NCBI RefSeq assembly: GCF_001507665.1
Contig: NZ_CP013910.1
Location: 3,150,001 to 3,214,000 of the forward strand
Length of the DNA: 64,000 nt
Reading direction: 5' to 3'
Source: Deinococcus actinosclerus
Lineage (GTDB): Bacteria; Deinococcota; Deinococci; Deinococcales; Deinococcaceae
Every line of letters starts with the position of its first letter. The stretch's first letter is position 1. Below the pieces are notes generated by a model that was given only the letters and a program-made list of their open reading frames with translations, made no database searches and was not told the origin of the DNA. Below, in pieces: positions 21,923 through 28,881 of the stretch. A program made the position numbers and the translations under genes.

Positions 21923-22336
21923 TTACGCCTGGATGCCCCCCAGCAGCTCGCGCCACTTCGCCTCGGTCTCGCGTACGCGGGCGTCCCCCTTAGCCCGGTT
22001 GTACCCGCCCCGGAACTCCGCGAAGCGCGTGTCGGTCTCGGCGAACAGCAGGCCCAGCGCCTGGCGCACGTCCGTCAGGTTGCGCTCGGTCAGGGTGGTG
22101 TCCTTCGCGTCGAGCACCTCGTCCAGCGTCGCCATCAGGCCCGACAGGGGCCGCAGCCACTGGAACTGCGGGTGGTTCATCACCAGCGAGTACAGCTCGA
22201 AGGGGCCCTTGACCGGGCCGTGCATGAACTCGTACTCGCCCTTGGCGACGTCCAGCAGGGCTGAGTGGAAGTGCCGCAGGGCCGGCACGAGCGCCGTGAG
22301 TTTGGCGCGCACGTCCGCGTCAGTGGGAGCAGTCAT
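21923..22336 (-). CDS. Conserved hypothetical protein upstream of pth
   Basis: A 137-residue, soluble, mostly helical protein that I do not recognise. It contains [58 protein letters not shown], a dense stretch of aromatic and charged residues that suggests a folded helical bundle. ATG 22336 lies seven bases after TACCCT on the minus strand (22344-22349), a likely leaderless start and the promoter for this gene, pth and the M42 peptidase. It is real by codon pattern and tight spacing. Confidence 0.7.
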   Translation of the reverse strand: MTAPTDADVRAKLTALVPALRHFHSALLDVAKGEYEFMHGPVKGPFELYSLVMNHPQFQWLRPLSGLMATLDEVLDAKDTTLTERNLTDVRQALGLLFAETDTRFAEFRGGYNRAKGDARVRETEAKWRELLGGIQA

Positions 22337-22503
22337 ACCCGCCAGGGTAGCAAGCAGGGCCTGGGCCCCGCATGCCCCCCGGCCTTCATGCGGCCTCGGG
22401 CGTCCCGGCGCGCCGGCCCGGGCGGCACCCGCCGCTCCGCGTGCACCGGCGCCCGCCACGTGTCACGCTGAAGGCCCCTCAAACCCAGCCTCCCGGGAGA
22501 CCC

Positions 22504-23079
22504 ATGACGGACGACCCACCCCGCGCCCCGCGCGCCCCTGCCCCCCAGGCGGTCACCCCGCCCACCCTGACGGTCGCCTTCCACCCGCCGCAGTACGCCC
22601 AGACCCTTCCCCCCAGCGCCCTGGCCCGCCTGGACACGCGGCTGGCGCACCTGCACGCCCGCACCCCGGACGACGTTCTGCACGCCACGCTGCGCGACGC
22701 GGCCCGCCTGCTGGGCGCCCACCTGACCTTCCGCGCCGCCGGACGCTGCGCCCACGCTCACCCCTGGCAGGCCGACGCGGCCCTGCTGGGCGTCAGCGTG
22801 CGCCGCGCCGCGCACCTGCTCCACCTGCGGGGCGGCGCGCGCTGCGACCCGGCCGAACTGCACGCCGCCGTGGGCCGCTGGCCCACCGGGACGCTGCTGG
22901 TCGCCCGGCGCGGCGTGATCTGCGCGCAGCTCAACCTCGCGTGCGACCTCGACCGCCTGTCTCTCGACGACCTGGAGCTGGAGGGGCCGCCCGGCCCTGG
23001 CGTGGCCCTGTACGCCCACCGCCTGCGCCCCGGGGGTCAGCTCGCGGCGTGGCACACGCCCCGCTGGCCCCGTCCCTAG
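22504..23079 (+). CDS. Hypothetical protein, possibly GAF-like
   Basis: A 191-residue soluble protein with no clear family. After a proline-rich N terminus it has LHARTPDDVLHATLRDAARLLGAHLTFRAAG, which resembles the first helices of a GAF-type sensor, and TGTLLVARRGVICAQLNLACDLDRL, a strand-rich part. ATG 22504 follows GGGAGAC. It is convergent with the GGDEF-EAL gene, 51 bases apart. No catalytic motif is visible. The codon pattern supports a real gene. Confidence 0.55.
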   Translation: MTDDPPRAPRAPAPQAVTPPTLTVAFHPPQYAQTLPPSALARLDTRLAHLHARTPDDVLHATLRDAARLLGAHLTFRAAGRCAHAHPWQADAALLGVSVRRAAHLLHLRGGARCDPAELHAAVGRWPTGTLLVARRGVICAQLNLACDLDRLSLDDLELEGPPGPGVALYAHRLRPGGQLAAWHTPRWPRP

Positions 23080-23130
23080 CCGGCCGGTGGGCCATCAATC
23101 TGCGGACCGCACCCTGCGGGGTCGCCCGCG

Positions 23131-25296
23131 TCAGTTCAGCAGGGCCTCGCCGCCCTCGGCCCCGCCGCGCTCGGGCAGCTCCAGCGGCAGTGGCCCGCCC
23201 AGCTGCGGTGTCCACATGCTCGCCGGCCCCGGGCGGCCCACCAGATACCCCTGCACCGCCCCGCACCCCAGTTCACGCAGCGCCTGAAGCTGGCCCGGGG
23301 TTTCGACACCCTCGACGATCACGGTCAGGTTCAGGCTGCGGCCCAGGCCGATCAGGGCCCCCACCACCCGCTGCTCGATCGGCGACTCGGCCACCCCCGT
23401 GATCAGGGAACGGTCCAGTTTCAGCTCGTTCAGCGGCAGCTGCAGCAGGGTGCTCACCGACGACTGCCCGGTCCCGAAATCATCCAGGGACAGCTGCACC
23501 CCCAGCGCCTGCACCTGCGCCAGCTGCCGCGCCACGCGCTGCAGATCCTGCACGGTCAGCCGCTCGGTGATCTCCAGTTTCAGCTGCCCGCCGTCCAGCC
23601 CGTGGCGGCGCAGCGTGTCGTGCACCCGCTGCGTGAAGTCCTCCTGCGCGACCTCCAGCGCGGAGACATTCACCGCGATCGGCACCCGCAGGTCCCACGC
23701 GGCCGCCTGCCGGCACGCCTCGTCCAGCACCCACGCGCCCAGCTGGCCGATCAGACCGGCCTCCTCCGCCAGCGGCACGAACCGGGCCGGGGCCACCAGC
23801 CCCAGCCGCGCGTCCGTCCAGCGCACCAGCGCCTCGAAGCCCAGCAGGTCCCCCGTGCCGGCGTCCACCTGAGGCTGGTAGTGCAGGTGCAGCCCACCGG
23901 AGTCCAGCGCGTGACGCAGCCGCGTTTCGAGGTGCAGCTGACCGTGCACCGCCGCGTCCATGGACTTGTGGAAGACCTGCACGCTGCCCCTGCCCCCGCG
24001 CTTGGCCTGCGTCATCGCCAGGTCGGCCTGCCGCAGCAGGTTCGCCGGCAGGCTGCTGTCCGGCGGGCTGAGCGCCACCCCGACGCTGGCGCGCACGTTC
24101 ACCGGCTGTCCCTCGACCAGCAGCGGCTGCGCCAGCGCGTCCCGCAGGCGCCGCGCCACACCCGCCGCCTCGGGAGGCCCGGCCACGTCCGGGATCAGGA
24201 CCACGAATTCGTCGCTGCCCAGGCGCGCCACCGTGTCCACCGGGCGCACCTCCTCCTGCAGGCGGCGGGCCACCCCGCGCAGCACCTCGTCGCCCACCGC
24301 GTGCCCCAGCGTGTCGTTCACGCGCCGGAAGCCGTCCAGGTTCAGCTGCACGACCGCCAGCGCCCGGCCGTTGCGGGCCACGCGGCGCAGCTCCACCTGC
24401 AGGCGGTCGAGCAGCAGCGTGCGGTTCGGCAGGCCGGTCAGCGCGTCGTGCTGCGACTCGTGCGCCAGCTGTGCCGCCAGCCGGCGCAGCTGCTCCTCGG
24501 TGCGCCGCCGCTCACGGATGTCCCGGTCCTGACCCAGGATCAGCTCCCGGCCCCCCACGGTCACGACGCTGCTGGCACTCTCGACCGGGAAGACCGTCCC
24601 GTCGCGGTGCAGGTGCGAACCCTCCCCCTGCACCTGCCCCTCCTCGCGGATCCAGGCGAACAGCTCGGCGCCCTCCTCGGCCATCATCGGGTAGGGGTGC
24701 AGCCGGTCGATGGACTGCCCGATCAGTTCGTGGCGTTCGTACCCGTTCATGCGGCAGAAGGCCTCGTTGCAGTCCACGATCCGCCACGCGACCTCCGGGT
24801 CGTGCGGGTCGATGAGCACCACGCCGTCCGCCGACTGCTCGAAGAGCGTCCGGAAGCGCTCCTCGCTCTCCTGACGCGCTCGGCGCTCCTCGCGTTCCTG
24901 CGTGACGTCCACGCCGGTCGCCACGATCAGCGCCACCCGGCCCCGGGCGTCGAGCAGGGCGGTGTTCGACCACAGGACGTAGCGCAGCTCGCCGCTGCGG
25001 GTGCGCCAGTAGTTCTCGTGCCGGTTGGGGTAGTCCCCGGCCGTCAGCGCCCCGAAGGCCGCCATGACGCCCGCCACGTCCGCTTCGGGCAGCACGAAGG
25101 GCCACAGGACCTGGCCGCGCAGTTCCTCGCAGCTGAAGCCCGAGAGCCGCTCGGCCGCCGGGTTGAAGCGCAGCACGCGGCCCTGGGGGTCGAGGACCAC
25201 GACCAGCGTGTCAGTCACGTTCAGCACCGCCTCGGCCAGTCCAGCGCCGCCGGGCTGGGCGGCGGACGCGATCGCGGCAGTCAGGCGGCTGAGCAT
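23131..25296 (-). CDS. PAS-PAS-GGDEF-EAL protein (cyclic-di-GMP metabolism)
   Basis: A 721-residue soluble sensor and effector enzyme. Two PAS domains lie at about 20-135 and 145-265, a GGDEF domain at about 285-440 and an EAL domain at about 450-705. The cyclase motif reads GSDEF instead of GGDEF, so cyclase activity may be weak or replaced by GTP sensing. The EAL domain keeps all the phosphodiesterase residues I can see: EALVRW, NVSALE, LEITE, DDFGTG, LKLDRSL and EGVE, so it is probably an active phosphodiesterase. ATG 25296 is six bases after TACGCT on the minus strand (leaderless). Confidence 0.93.
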   Translation of the reverse strand: MLSRLTAAIASAAQPGGAGLAEAVLNVTDTLVVVLDPQGRVLRFNPAAERLSGFSCEELRGQVLWPFVLPEADVAGVMAAFGALTAGDYPNRHENYWRTRSGELRYVLWSNTALLDARGRVALIVATGVDVTQEREERRARQESEERFRTLFEQSADGVVLIDPHDPEVAWRIVDCNEAFCRMNGYERHELIGQSIDRLHPYPMMAEEGAELFAWIREEGQVQGEGSHLHRDGTVFPVESASSVVTVGGRELILGQDRDIRERRRTEEQLRRLAAQLAHESQHDALTGLPNRTLLLDRLQVELRRVARNGRALAVVQLNLDGFRRVNDTLGHAVGDEVLRGVARRLQEEVRPVDTVARLGSDEFVVLIPDVAGPPEAAGVARRLRDALAQPLLVEGQPVNVRASVGVALSPPDSSLPANLLRQADLAMTQAKRGGRGSVQVFHKSMDAAVHGQLHLETRLRHALDSGGLHLHYQPQVDAGTGDLLGFEALVRWTDARLGLVAPARFVPLAEEAGLIGQLGAWVLDEACRQAAAWDLRVPIAVNVSALEVAQEDFTQRVHDTLRRHGLDGGQLKLEITERLTVQDLQRVARQLAQVQALGVQLSLDDFGTGQSSVSTLLQLPLNELKLDRSLITGVAESPIEQRVVGALIGLGRSLNLTVIVEGVETPGQLQALRELGCGAVQGYLVGRPGPASMWTPQLGGPLPLELPERGGAEGGEALLN

Positions 25297-25357
25297 GCCC
25301 CGAGCGTAGAGGGCCGGGCCTCACAGAACCTTGAATGGGACGGCGCGTGAACAGGCC

Positions 25358-25798
25358 TTAATGCGCGCGCCCGCGCCGGGCGCCCCGCTCCCCGGTCAGG
25401 GCGCCGGTACTCCACAGCGCCCAGGCCACGAGGACCGGCTGGAAGAACAGCCGGATCAGGCGCTTGCGGTCGGTGTCCAGCCCGAAGGCACTCTGGCGGG
25501 ACACGTACTGCGACACGTTCCCCGGGAAGATCGCCACGAAGAACGCCGCCAGCGCCAGTCCCACCTGCCGCCGCCGCGCGCCGGAAAGCATCGCCAGCCC
25601 GAACGCGATCTCGACCGCGCCGGAGCCCAGCACCACCGCGTCCTTGTTCACGGGCAGCCAGGTCGGCACCTGCGCCTGGAAGGCCCGGCGCTGGAAGGTC
25701 AGGTGCCCCACGCCCGCCAGGGTCATGAACGCCCCGAGCAGCGCGCGCGCCGCCGAGCGGGGAAGGGAGGTGGAGCCGGCAGCAGGCGGGGTCGTCAT
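25358..25798 (-). CDS. DoxX family membrane protein
   Basis: A 146-residue protein with four hydrophobic segments, the DoxX fold. ARALLGAFMTLAGVGHLTF, VPTWLPVNKDAVVLGSGAVEIAFGLAML and FPGNVSQYV are recognisable DoxX blocks. Members have been linked to membrane redox reactions, but the role here is unknown. ATG 25798 is six bases after TACCGT on the minus strand, so it is probably leaderless. It is divergent from the ferredoxin/Crp-Fnr pair and shares a 104-base intergenic region with a Fnr-box-like site. Confidence 0.82.
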   Translation of the reverse strand: MTTPPAAGSTSLPRSAARALLGAFMTLAGVGHLTFQRRAFQAQVPTWLPVNKDAVVLGSGAVEIAFGLAMLSGARRRQVGLALAAFFVAIFPGNVSQYVSRQSAFGLDTDRKRLIRLFFQPVLVAWALWSTGALTGERGARRGRAH

Positions 25799-25854
25799 GT
25801 GCCCACGGTACGCAGCGCCGCCGGGGTCCGCATGACAGCCGCCCAGCGGAAGCC

Positions 25855-25868
25855 TTGACCAAAGTCAT
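25855..25868. promoter_or_regulatory. Fnr/Crp-type box between doxX and the ferredoxin gene
   Basis: TTGAC-CAAA-GTCAT is nearly a perfect palindrome of the Fnr-family type (TTGAC-N4-GTCAA). The regulator gene 300 bases downstream carries the ExxSR recognition residues expected to read TTGA half-sites. The site lies about 35 bases before the ferredoxin start. Confidence 0.5.
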
Positions 25869-25902
25869 GGGCGCGCCCCGGGGAGGCCCTCACCCTGGGG
25901 GC

Positions 25903-26133
25903 ATGAGTTACGCGATCACTTCCCGCTGCGCGGGCGTCCGTGACGGCGCCTGCCTGGACGTCTGCCCCATCGCCTGCATTCACGACGCCGGGGATCAGTT
26001 CGTGATTCACCCGGACGAGTGCATCGACTGCGGCGCCTGCGCGGTCGCCTGCCCCGCGCAGGCCATCGTGGAGGGCCACGAGGCGCCCGGCGCCCTGGCC
26101 TACGCCCGCGCCGCGCTGCACCTGACGCCCTGA
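25903..26133 (+). CDS. Seven-iron ferredoxin ([3Fe-4S][4Fe-4S])
   Basis: A 76-residue electron carrier. Cysteines at 9, 17, 21, 25, 40, 43, 46 and 50 have the same spacing as Azotobacter ferredoxin I (8, 16, 20, 24, 39, 42, 45, 49), in which 8, 16 and 49 hold the 3Fe cluster and 20, 39, 42, 45 the 4Fe cluster. Length fits Thermus-type ferredoxin. ATG 25903 has only a weak ribosome binding site (CTGGGGG). The next gene, a Crp/Fnr regulator, begins about 30 bases on and is probably co-transcribed. Confidence 0.92.
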   Translation: MSYAITSRCAGVRDGACLDVCPIACIHDAGDQFVIHPDECIDCGACAVACPAQAIVEGHEAPGALAYARAALHLTP

Positions 26134-26163
26134 GTGACGTGCGCCCATGGCAGCATCCGGAGC

Positions 26164-26814
26164 GTGACGCTCCCTGAGAACCTGCGGGTCTCGCCGCTGC
26201 TGCGCGGCGCCGCGCCCGACACGCTGCGGCAGCTGGCCGCGCAGGCGGCCTCCCGGACACTGCCCCGGACCGCCGCGCTGTGGCGCAGCGGGGACCCGGT
26301 CGTCTGCGCGTTCATCCTGCTGCGCGGCGAGGTGCGCCTGACCCGCCCCCAGGCCGGTGGTCGCAGCCTGACCCGTCCGGTCAGCGGCGCGGGGGAGGTG
26401 CTGGGCCTGCGGGACGTGCTGGGCGCCGCCGACACCTTCGCTGAGGACGCCGTCGTCAGCGCGCCGCACACGGACCTGCTCGCCCTGCCCGGCGCGGCCC
26501 TGCGGGAACTGGTCCGGCGCGACCCGGCCCTGGCGGGCGCGGCCCTGACGCTGCTGGCCGAGCAGACCCGCAGCGCCGAGGCCCGCCTGGACCTGCTGAG
26601 CGCGCCGGTGCCCGTCCGGCTGATCGGCTACCTGCTGGAACGCGGCCCGCACGCCCTGCCCACCAACTCGGCGCTGGCCGCGCAACTCGGCACCGTGCCG
26701 GAACTCGTCAGCCGCCACCTGGGCGACCTGTACCCTCAGGGAATGATCGGGCTGCGCCGCCGGGAGATCGTGACGCTGGATGAGGCCGGGCTGCGCCGCC
26801 GCCTGCCGGGCTGA
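26164..26814 (+). CDS. Crp/Fnr family transcription regulator
   Basis: A 216-residue regulator with an N-terminal cyclic-nucleotide-binding-like domain (about 15-125) and a C-terminal winged helix. The recognition helix reads VPELVSRHLGDL, with the ExxSR residues that in Fnr contact TTGAT half-sites. There is no N-terminal cysteine cluster, so it does not sense oxygen through its own iron-sulfur cluster. The start is probably GTG 26164; GTG 26134 also fits but lies against the previous stop. Paired with a ferredoxin, it may report on redox or respiratory state (inference). Confidence 0.85.
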   Translation: MTLPENLRVSPLLRGAAPDTLRQLAAQAASRTLPRTAALWRSGDPVVCAFILLRGEVRLTRPQAGGRSLTRPVSGAGEVLGLRDVLGAADTFAEDAVVSAPHTDLLALPGAALRELVRRDPALAGAALTLLAEQTRSAEARLDLLSAPVPVRLIGYLLERGPHALPTNSALAAQLGTVPELVSRHLGDLYPQGMIGLRRREIVTLDEAGLRRRLPG

Positions 26815-26828
26815 GGGCGGCACGTGAA

Positions 26829-26859
26829 CGCGGCCCCACACCGGACGGCGGGGGCCGCG
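26829..26859. terminator. Hairpin between the convergent fnr-like and HU genes
   Basis: CGCGGCCCC (26829-26837) pairs perfectly with GGGGCCGCG (26851-26859). It lies between two stop codons facing each other, so it can serve both; no T-run follows. Confidence 0.55.
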
Positions 26860-26874
26860 CGGACCACTGTGGAC

Positions 26875-27234
26875 TTAGAGCGTGCCCTTGAGGGTCGTGG
26901 CGACCTTGAAGCGCACCTTCTTCCCGGCGGGAATGGTGATGCGTTCGCTGGTGCCGGGCTTGACGCCGGTGCGGGCGGCGGTCTGGGTGACGCTCAGCGT
27001 GCCCAGTCCGGGCAGGCCCACGCTGCTGCCGCCGCGCAGGGCGTCCACGATGCAGTCGATGACGGTGGCGACGGCGTCCCCGGCCTGCTTCTTGTTCAGG
27101 GTTGTCTTGTCGGCCACCATGTCGATGATCTGCGTCTTGGCGATCTTGCCGGCCTCGGCCTTCGGGGCGGGTGTGGCCGCGCCTTTCCTGGCGGGGGCGG
27201 GTTTCTTCGCGGCGGGCTTGGTGCTCTTGGCCAT
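26875..27234 (-). CDS. hup: DNA-binding protein HU with basic N-terminal extension
   Basis: HU bends and compacts DNA and is the main nucleoid protein of Deinococcus. The 119-residue product has the HU fold from about residue 30 ([61 protein letters not shown]). It is preceded by about 30 residues rich in Lys, Ala and Pro ([22 protein letters not shown]), an extension known from D. radiodurans HU. ATG 27234 follows GGAGGT at normal spacing. A good promoter lies at 27304-27331 on the same strand. Confidence 0.95.
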   Translation of the reverse strand: MAKSTKPAAKKPAPARKGAATPAPKAEAGKIAKTQIIDMVADKTTLNKKQAGDAVATVIDCIVDALRGGSSVGLPGLGTLSVTQTAARTGVKPGTSERITIPAGKKVRFKVATTLKGTL

Positions 27235-27303
27235 ACGTGCAACCTCCGGGGGTGGACTGCGAGCGGCACAGGGCAAACGCAATTGAATTGTGGGCTCAGT
27301 CGC

Positions 27304-27331
27304 ACAGTAACACAGCTGCGCTGAGCGTCAA
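27304..27331 (-). promoter_or_regulatory. HU gene promoter
   Basis: On the minus strand TTGACG (complement of 27326-27331), a 16-base spacer and TACTGT (complement of 27304-27309). The leader is about 65 bases and contains an AT-rich CAATTGAATT tract. No gene is seen in 27332-27445. Confidence 0.65.
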
Positions 27332-27445
27332 GAGGGGCTGGAGGTGCGCCCAGTGGGGGTGCAGCGTCACGCGGGCCATCCCGGGCGGCGCCGGGCGCCT
27401 CAGTCCGGCCGGGCGGATCGGGCGCAGCGCCGTCCCGGAGGGCCG

Positions 27446-28183
27446 TTACAGGACGCCCGGTCCGCCCGGCGGGCGCAGCGTGAGCGTCCGGGCGCGGCCG
27501 CTCAGGGCGTCGAACGTCCACAGCCGCCCACGCAGCGGTTCGCCCACGCCGCCCAGCACCTTCAGGGCCTCGAGCGCCATGAGCTGCCCGGTCAGGGCAG
27601 GCACCGGGCCCAGCACCCCGGCCTCGTCGCAGCTCAGGTCGTCGCCGGGCTCCGGGAACACGTCGCGCAGGCCCGCGTGGGGGCCGAACACGCTGACCAT
27701 GCCGCTCGTGCCGCTGGCCGCGCCCCAGATCCACTCGCGGCCCTGCGCGGCGCAGGTGTCAGCGATCAGGTAGCGCGCCGCGAAGTTGTCGGTGGCGTCC
27801 ACGACGAGCGTCACCCCGGTCAGCAGCCCCGGGAGGGTCCCAGGCGTGACGCGCGGCGCGACCCGCACCTGCACGTGGGGGTTGATGGCCTGGGCGCGGG
27901 CGGCGGCCACCTCGGCCTTGGGCCGCCCCACGTCGGGCGTGGCGTACAGCGTCTGGCGATGCAGGTTACTGAGGTCCACCCGGTCGTCGTCCGCGACGGT
28001 CAGGGTGCCCACACCCGCCCCGGCGAGGCTGGCGACGACGGGGCTGCCCAGCCCCCCAGCGCCCACCACGAGCACGTGCGCCGAGCGCACGCGTTCCTGC
28101 GCGCCGGCGTCCAGCCACTCGGGCACCAGCAGGGCGCGCGAGTAGCGGCGCAGTTCGGGGCGGGACAGGGGCCGGGCAGACAT
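27446..28183 (-). CDS. ThiF/MoeB-like adenylyltransferase without the zinc site
   Basis: A 245-residue E1-like enzyme that would adenylate the C terminus of a ubiquitin-like sulfur carrier (ThiS, MoaD). It has the nucleotide loop VLVVGAGGLGSPV, ADDDRVDLSNLHRQ with the catalytic Arg, and DATDNFAARYLI. In place of the first CxxC it reads GLRDVF, and no CxxC is found at the C terminus, so the structural zinc of MoeB/ThiF is absent; the active-site Cys (SCDEAGVLG) is kept. ATG 28183 lies six bases after TAGACT (leaderless). No partner carrier gene is adjacent. Confidence 0.85.
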   Translation of the reverse strand: MSARPLSRPELRRYSRALLVPEWLDAGAQERVRSAHVLVVGAGGLGSPVVASLAGAGVGTLTVADDDRVDLSNLHRQTLYATPDVGRPKAEVAAARAQAINPHVQVRVAPRVTPGTLPGLLTGVTLVVDATDNFAARYLIADTCAAQGREWIWGAASGTSGMVSVFGPHAGLRDVFPEPGDDLSCDEAGVLGPVPALTGQLMALEALKVLGGVGEPLRGRLWTFDALSGRARTLTLRPPGGPGVL

Positions 28184-28275
28184 GCGGGCAGTCTAGCGGG
28201 CCCCGGCGGCGCCCCTGATCCGGGTGGGGGCGCCCCCGCCGGCGCCCCGGACGGCCGCTCTAGAATGCCCGGCGT

Positions 28276-28881
28276 ATGCCTGACCTGCCTGCCCCGCTGC
28301 CGCCCGTGCCCACGCTGCTCGTGACGGCAGCGGCGTTCCTGCTGGGATCGCTGGTGAGCGGCGTGCTGTACTCGCGCGCGCGCGGCGCGGACATCCGTGA
28401 CCGCGACCTGCCGGGCGGCAGCGGCACGTGGCGGCAGTTCGGGCGCGGCGCAGGCATCCTGGTCTCGGCGGGAGACATCGGCAAGGGCGTCCTGGCGGCC
28501 CTGCTGGCCCGCGCGCTCGTGCCGCAGGGCGGCGAGGCGCTGGCGGCGCTCGTGACGGGCGCCGTCGTGGCCGGCCACTGCTACCCGGTGTTCTTCGGCT
28601 TCCGGGGCGGCGGGGGCATCGCGCCGCTGCTGGGCGCGCTGCTGGTCTTAGCGCCGGGCGTGCTGCTGGCGCTGCTGCTCACGGCGGCCGTCGTGATTCC
28701 CACCTACAAGGCCACCCTGCAGGCCCGGCTGAAACTGAACGCGGTGCCGTTCACGACCGCCGTCGCCGTGCCGGTGGGGCTGCTGGCGGGCGCCCTGAGC
28801 GGCGGCTTCTGGCCGCTGCTGGCCGGCGGGACCGTCATGGCCGTGCGGGCCGCGCACCTGCTGCGCCTGGAGCGGGCGTGA
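28276..28881 (+). CDS. PlsY-like membrane protein (divergent glycerol-3-phosphate acyltransferase family)
   Basis: A 201-residue protein with about five hydrophobic segments resembling PlsY, which acylates glycerol-3-phosphate using acyl-phosphate. GSLVSGVLYSRARGADIR and GHCYPVFFGFRGGGGIAPLLG are family blocks. Key positions differ: the GSGNxGATNxxR loop reads GGSGTWRQFGRGAG, GGKG reads GGGG, and the C-terminal HRxNIxRL block is missing. It may be a non-acyltransferase relative. ATG 28276 is nine bases after TAGAAT (28261-28266). It overlaps the next gene by four bases (GTGA). Confidence 0.7.
   Translation: MPDLPAPLPPVPTLLVTAAAFLLGSLVSGVLYSRARGADIRDRDLPGGSGTWRQFGRGAGILVSAGDIGKGVLAALLARALVPQGGEALAALVTGAVVAGHCYPVFFGFRGGGGIAPLLGALLVLAPGVLLALLLTAAVVIPTYKATLQARLKLNAVPFTTAVAVPVGLLAGALSGGFWPLLAGGTVMAVRAAHLLRLERA

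Noticed and set aside
24210..24240. Fully canonical diguanylate cyclase motif in the PAS-GGDEF-EAL protein
   Set aside because: The motif reads GSDEF, so I do not call it a proven active cyclase; the EAL domain is the better-supported activity.
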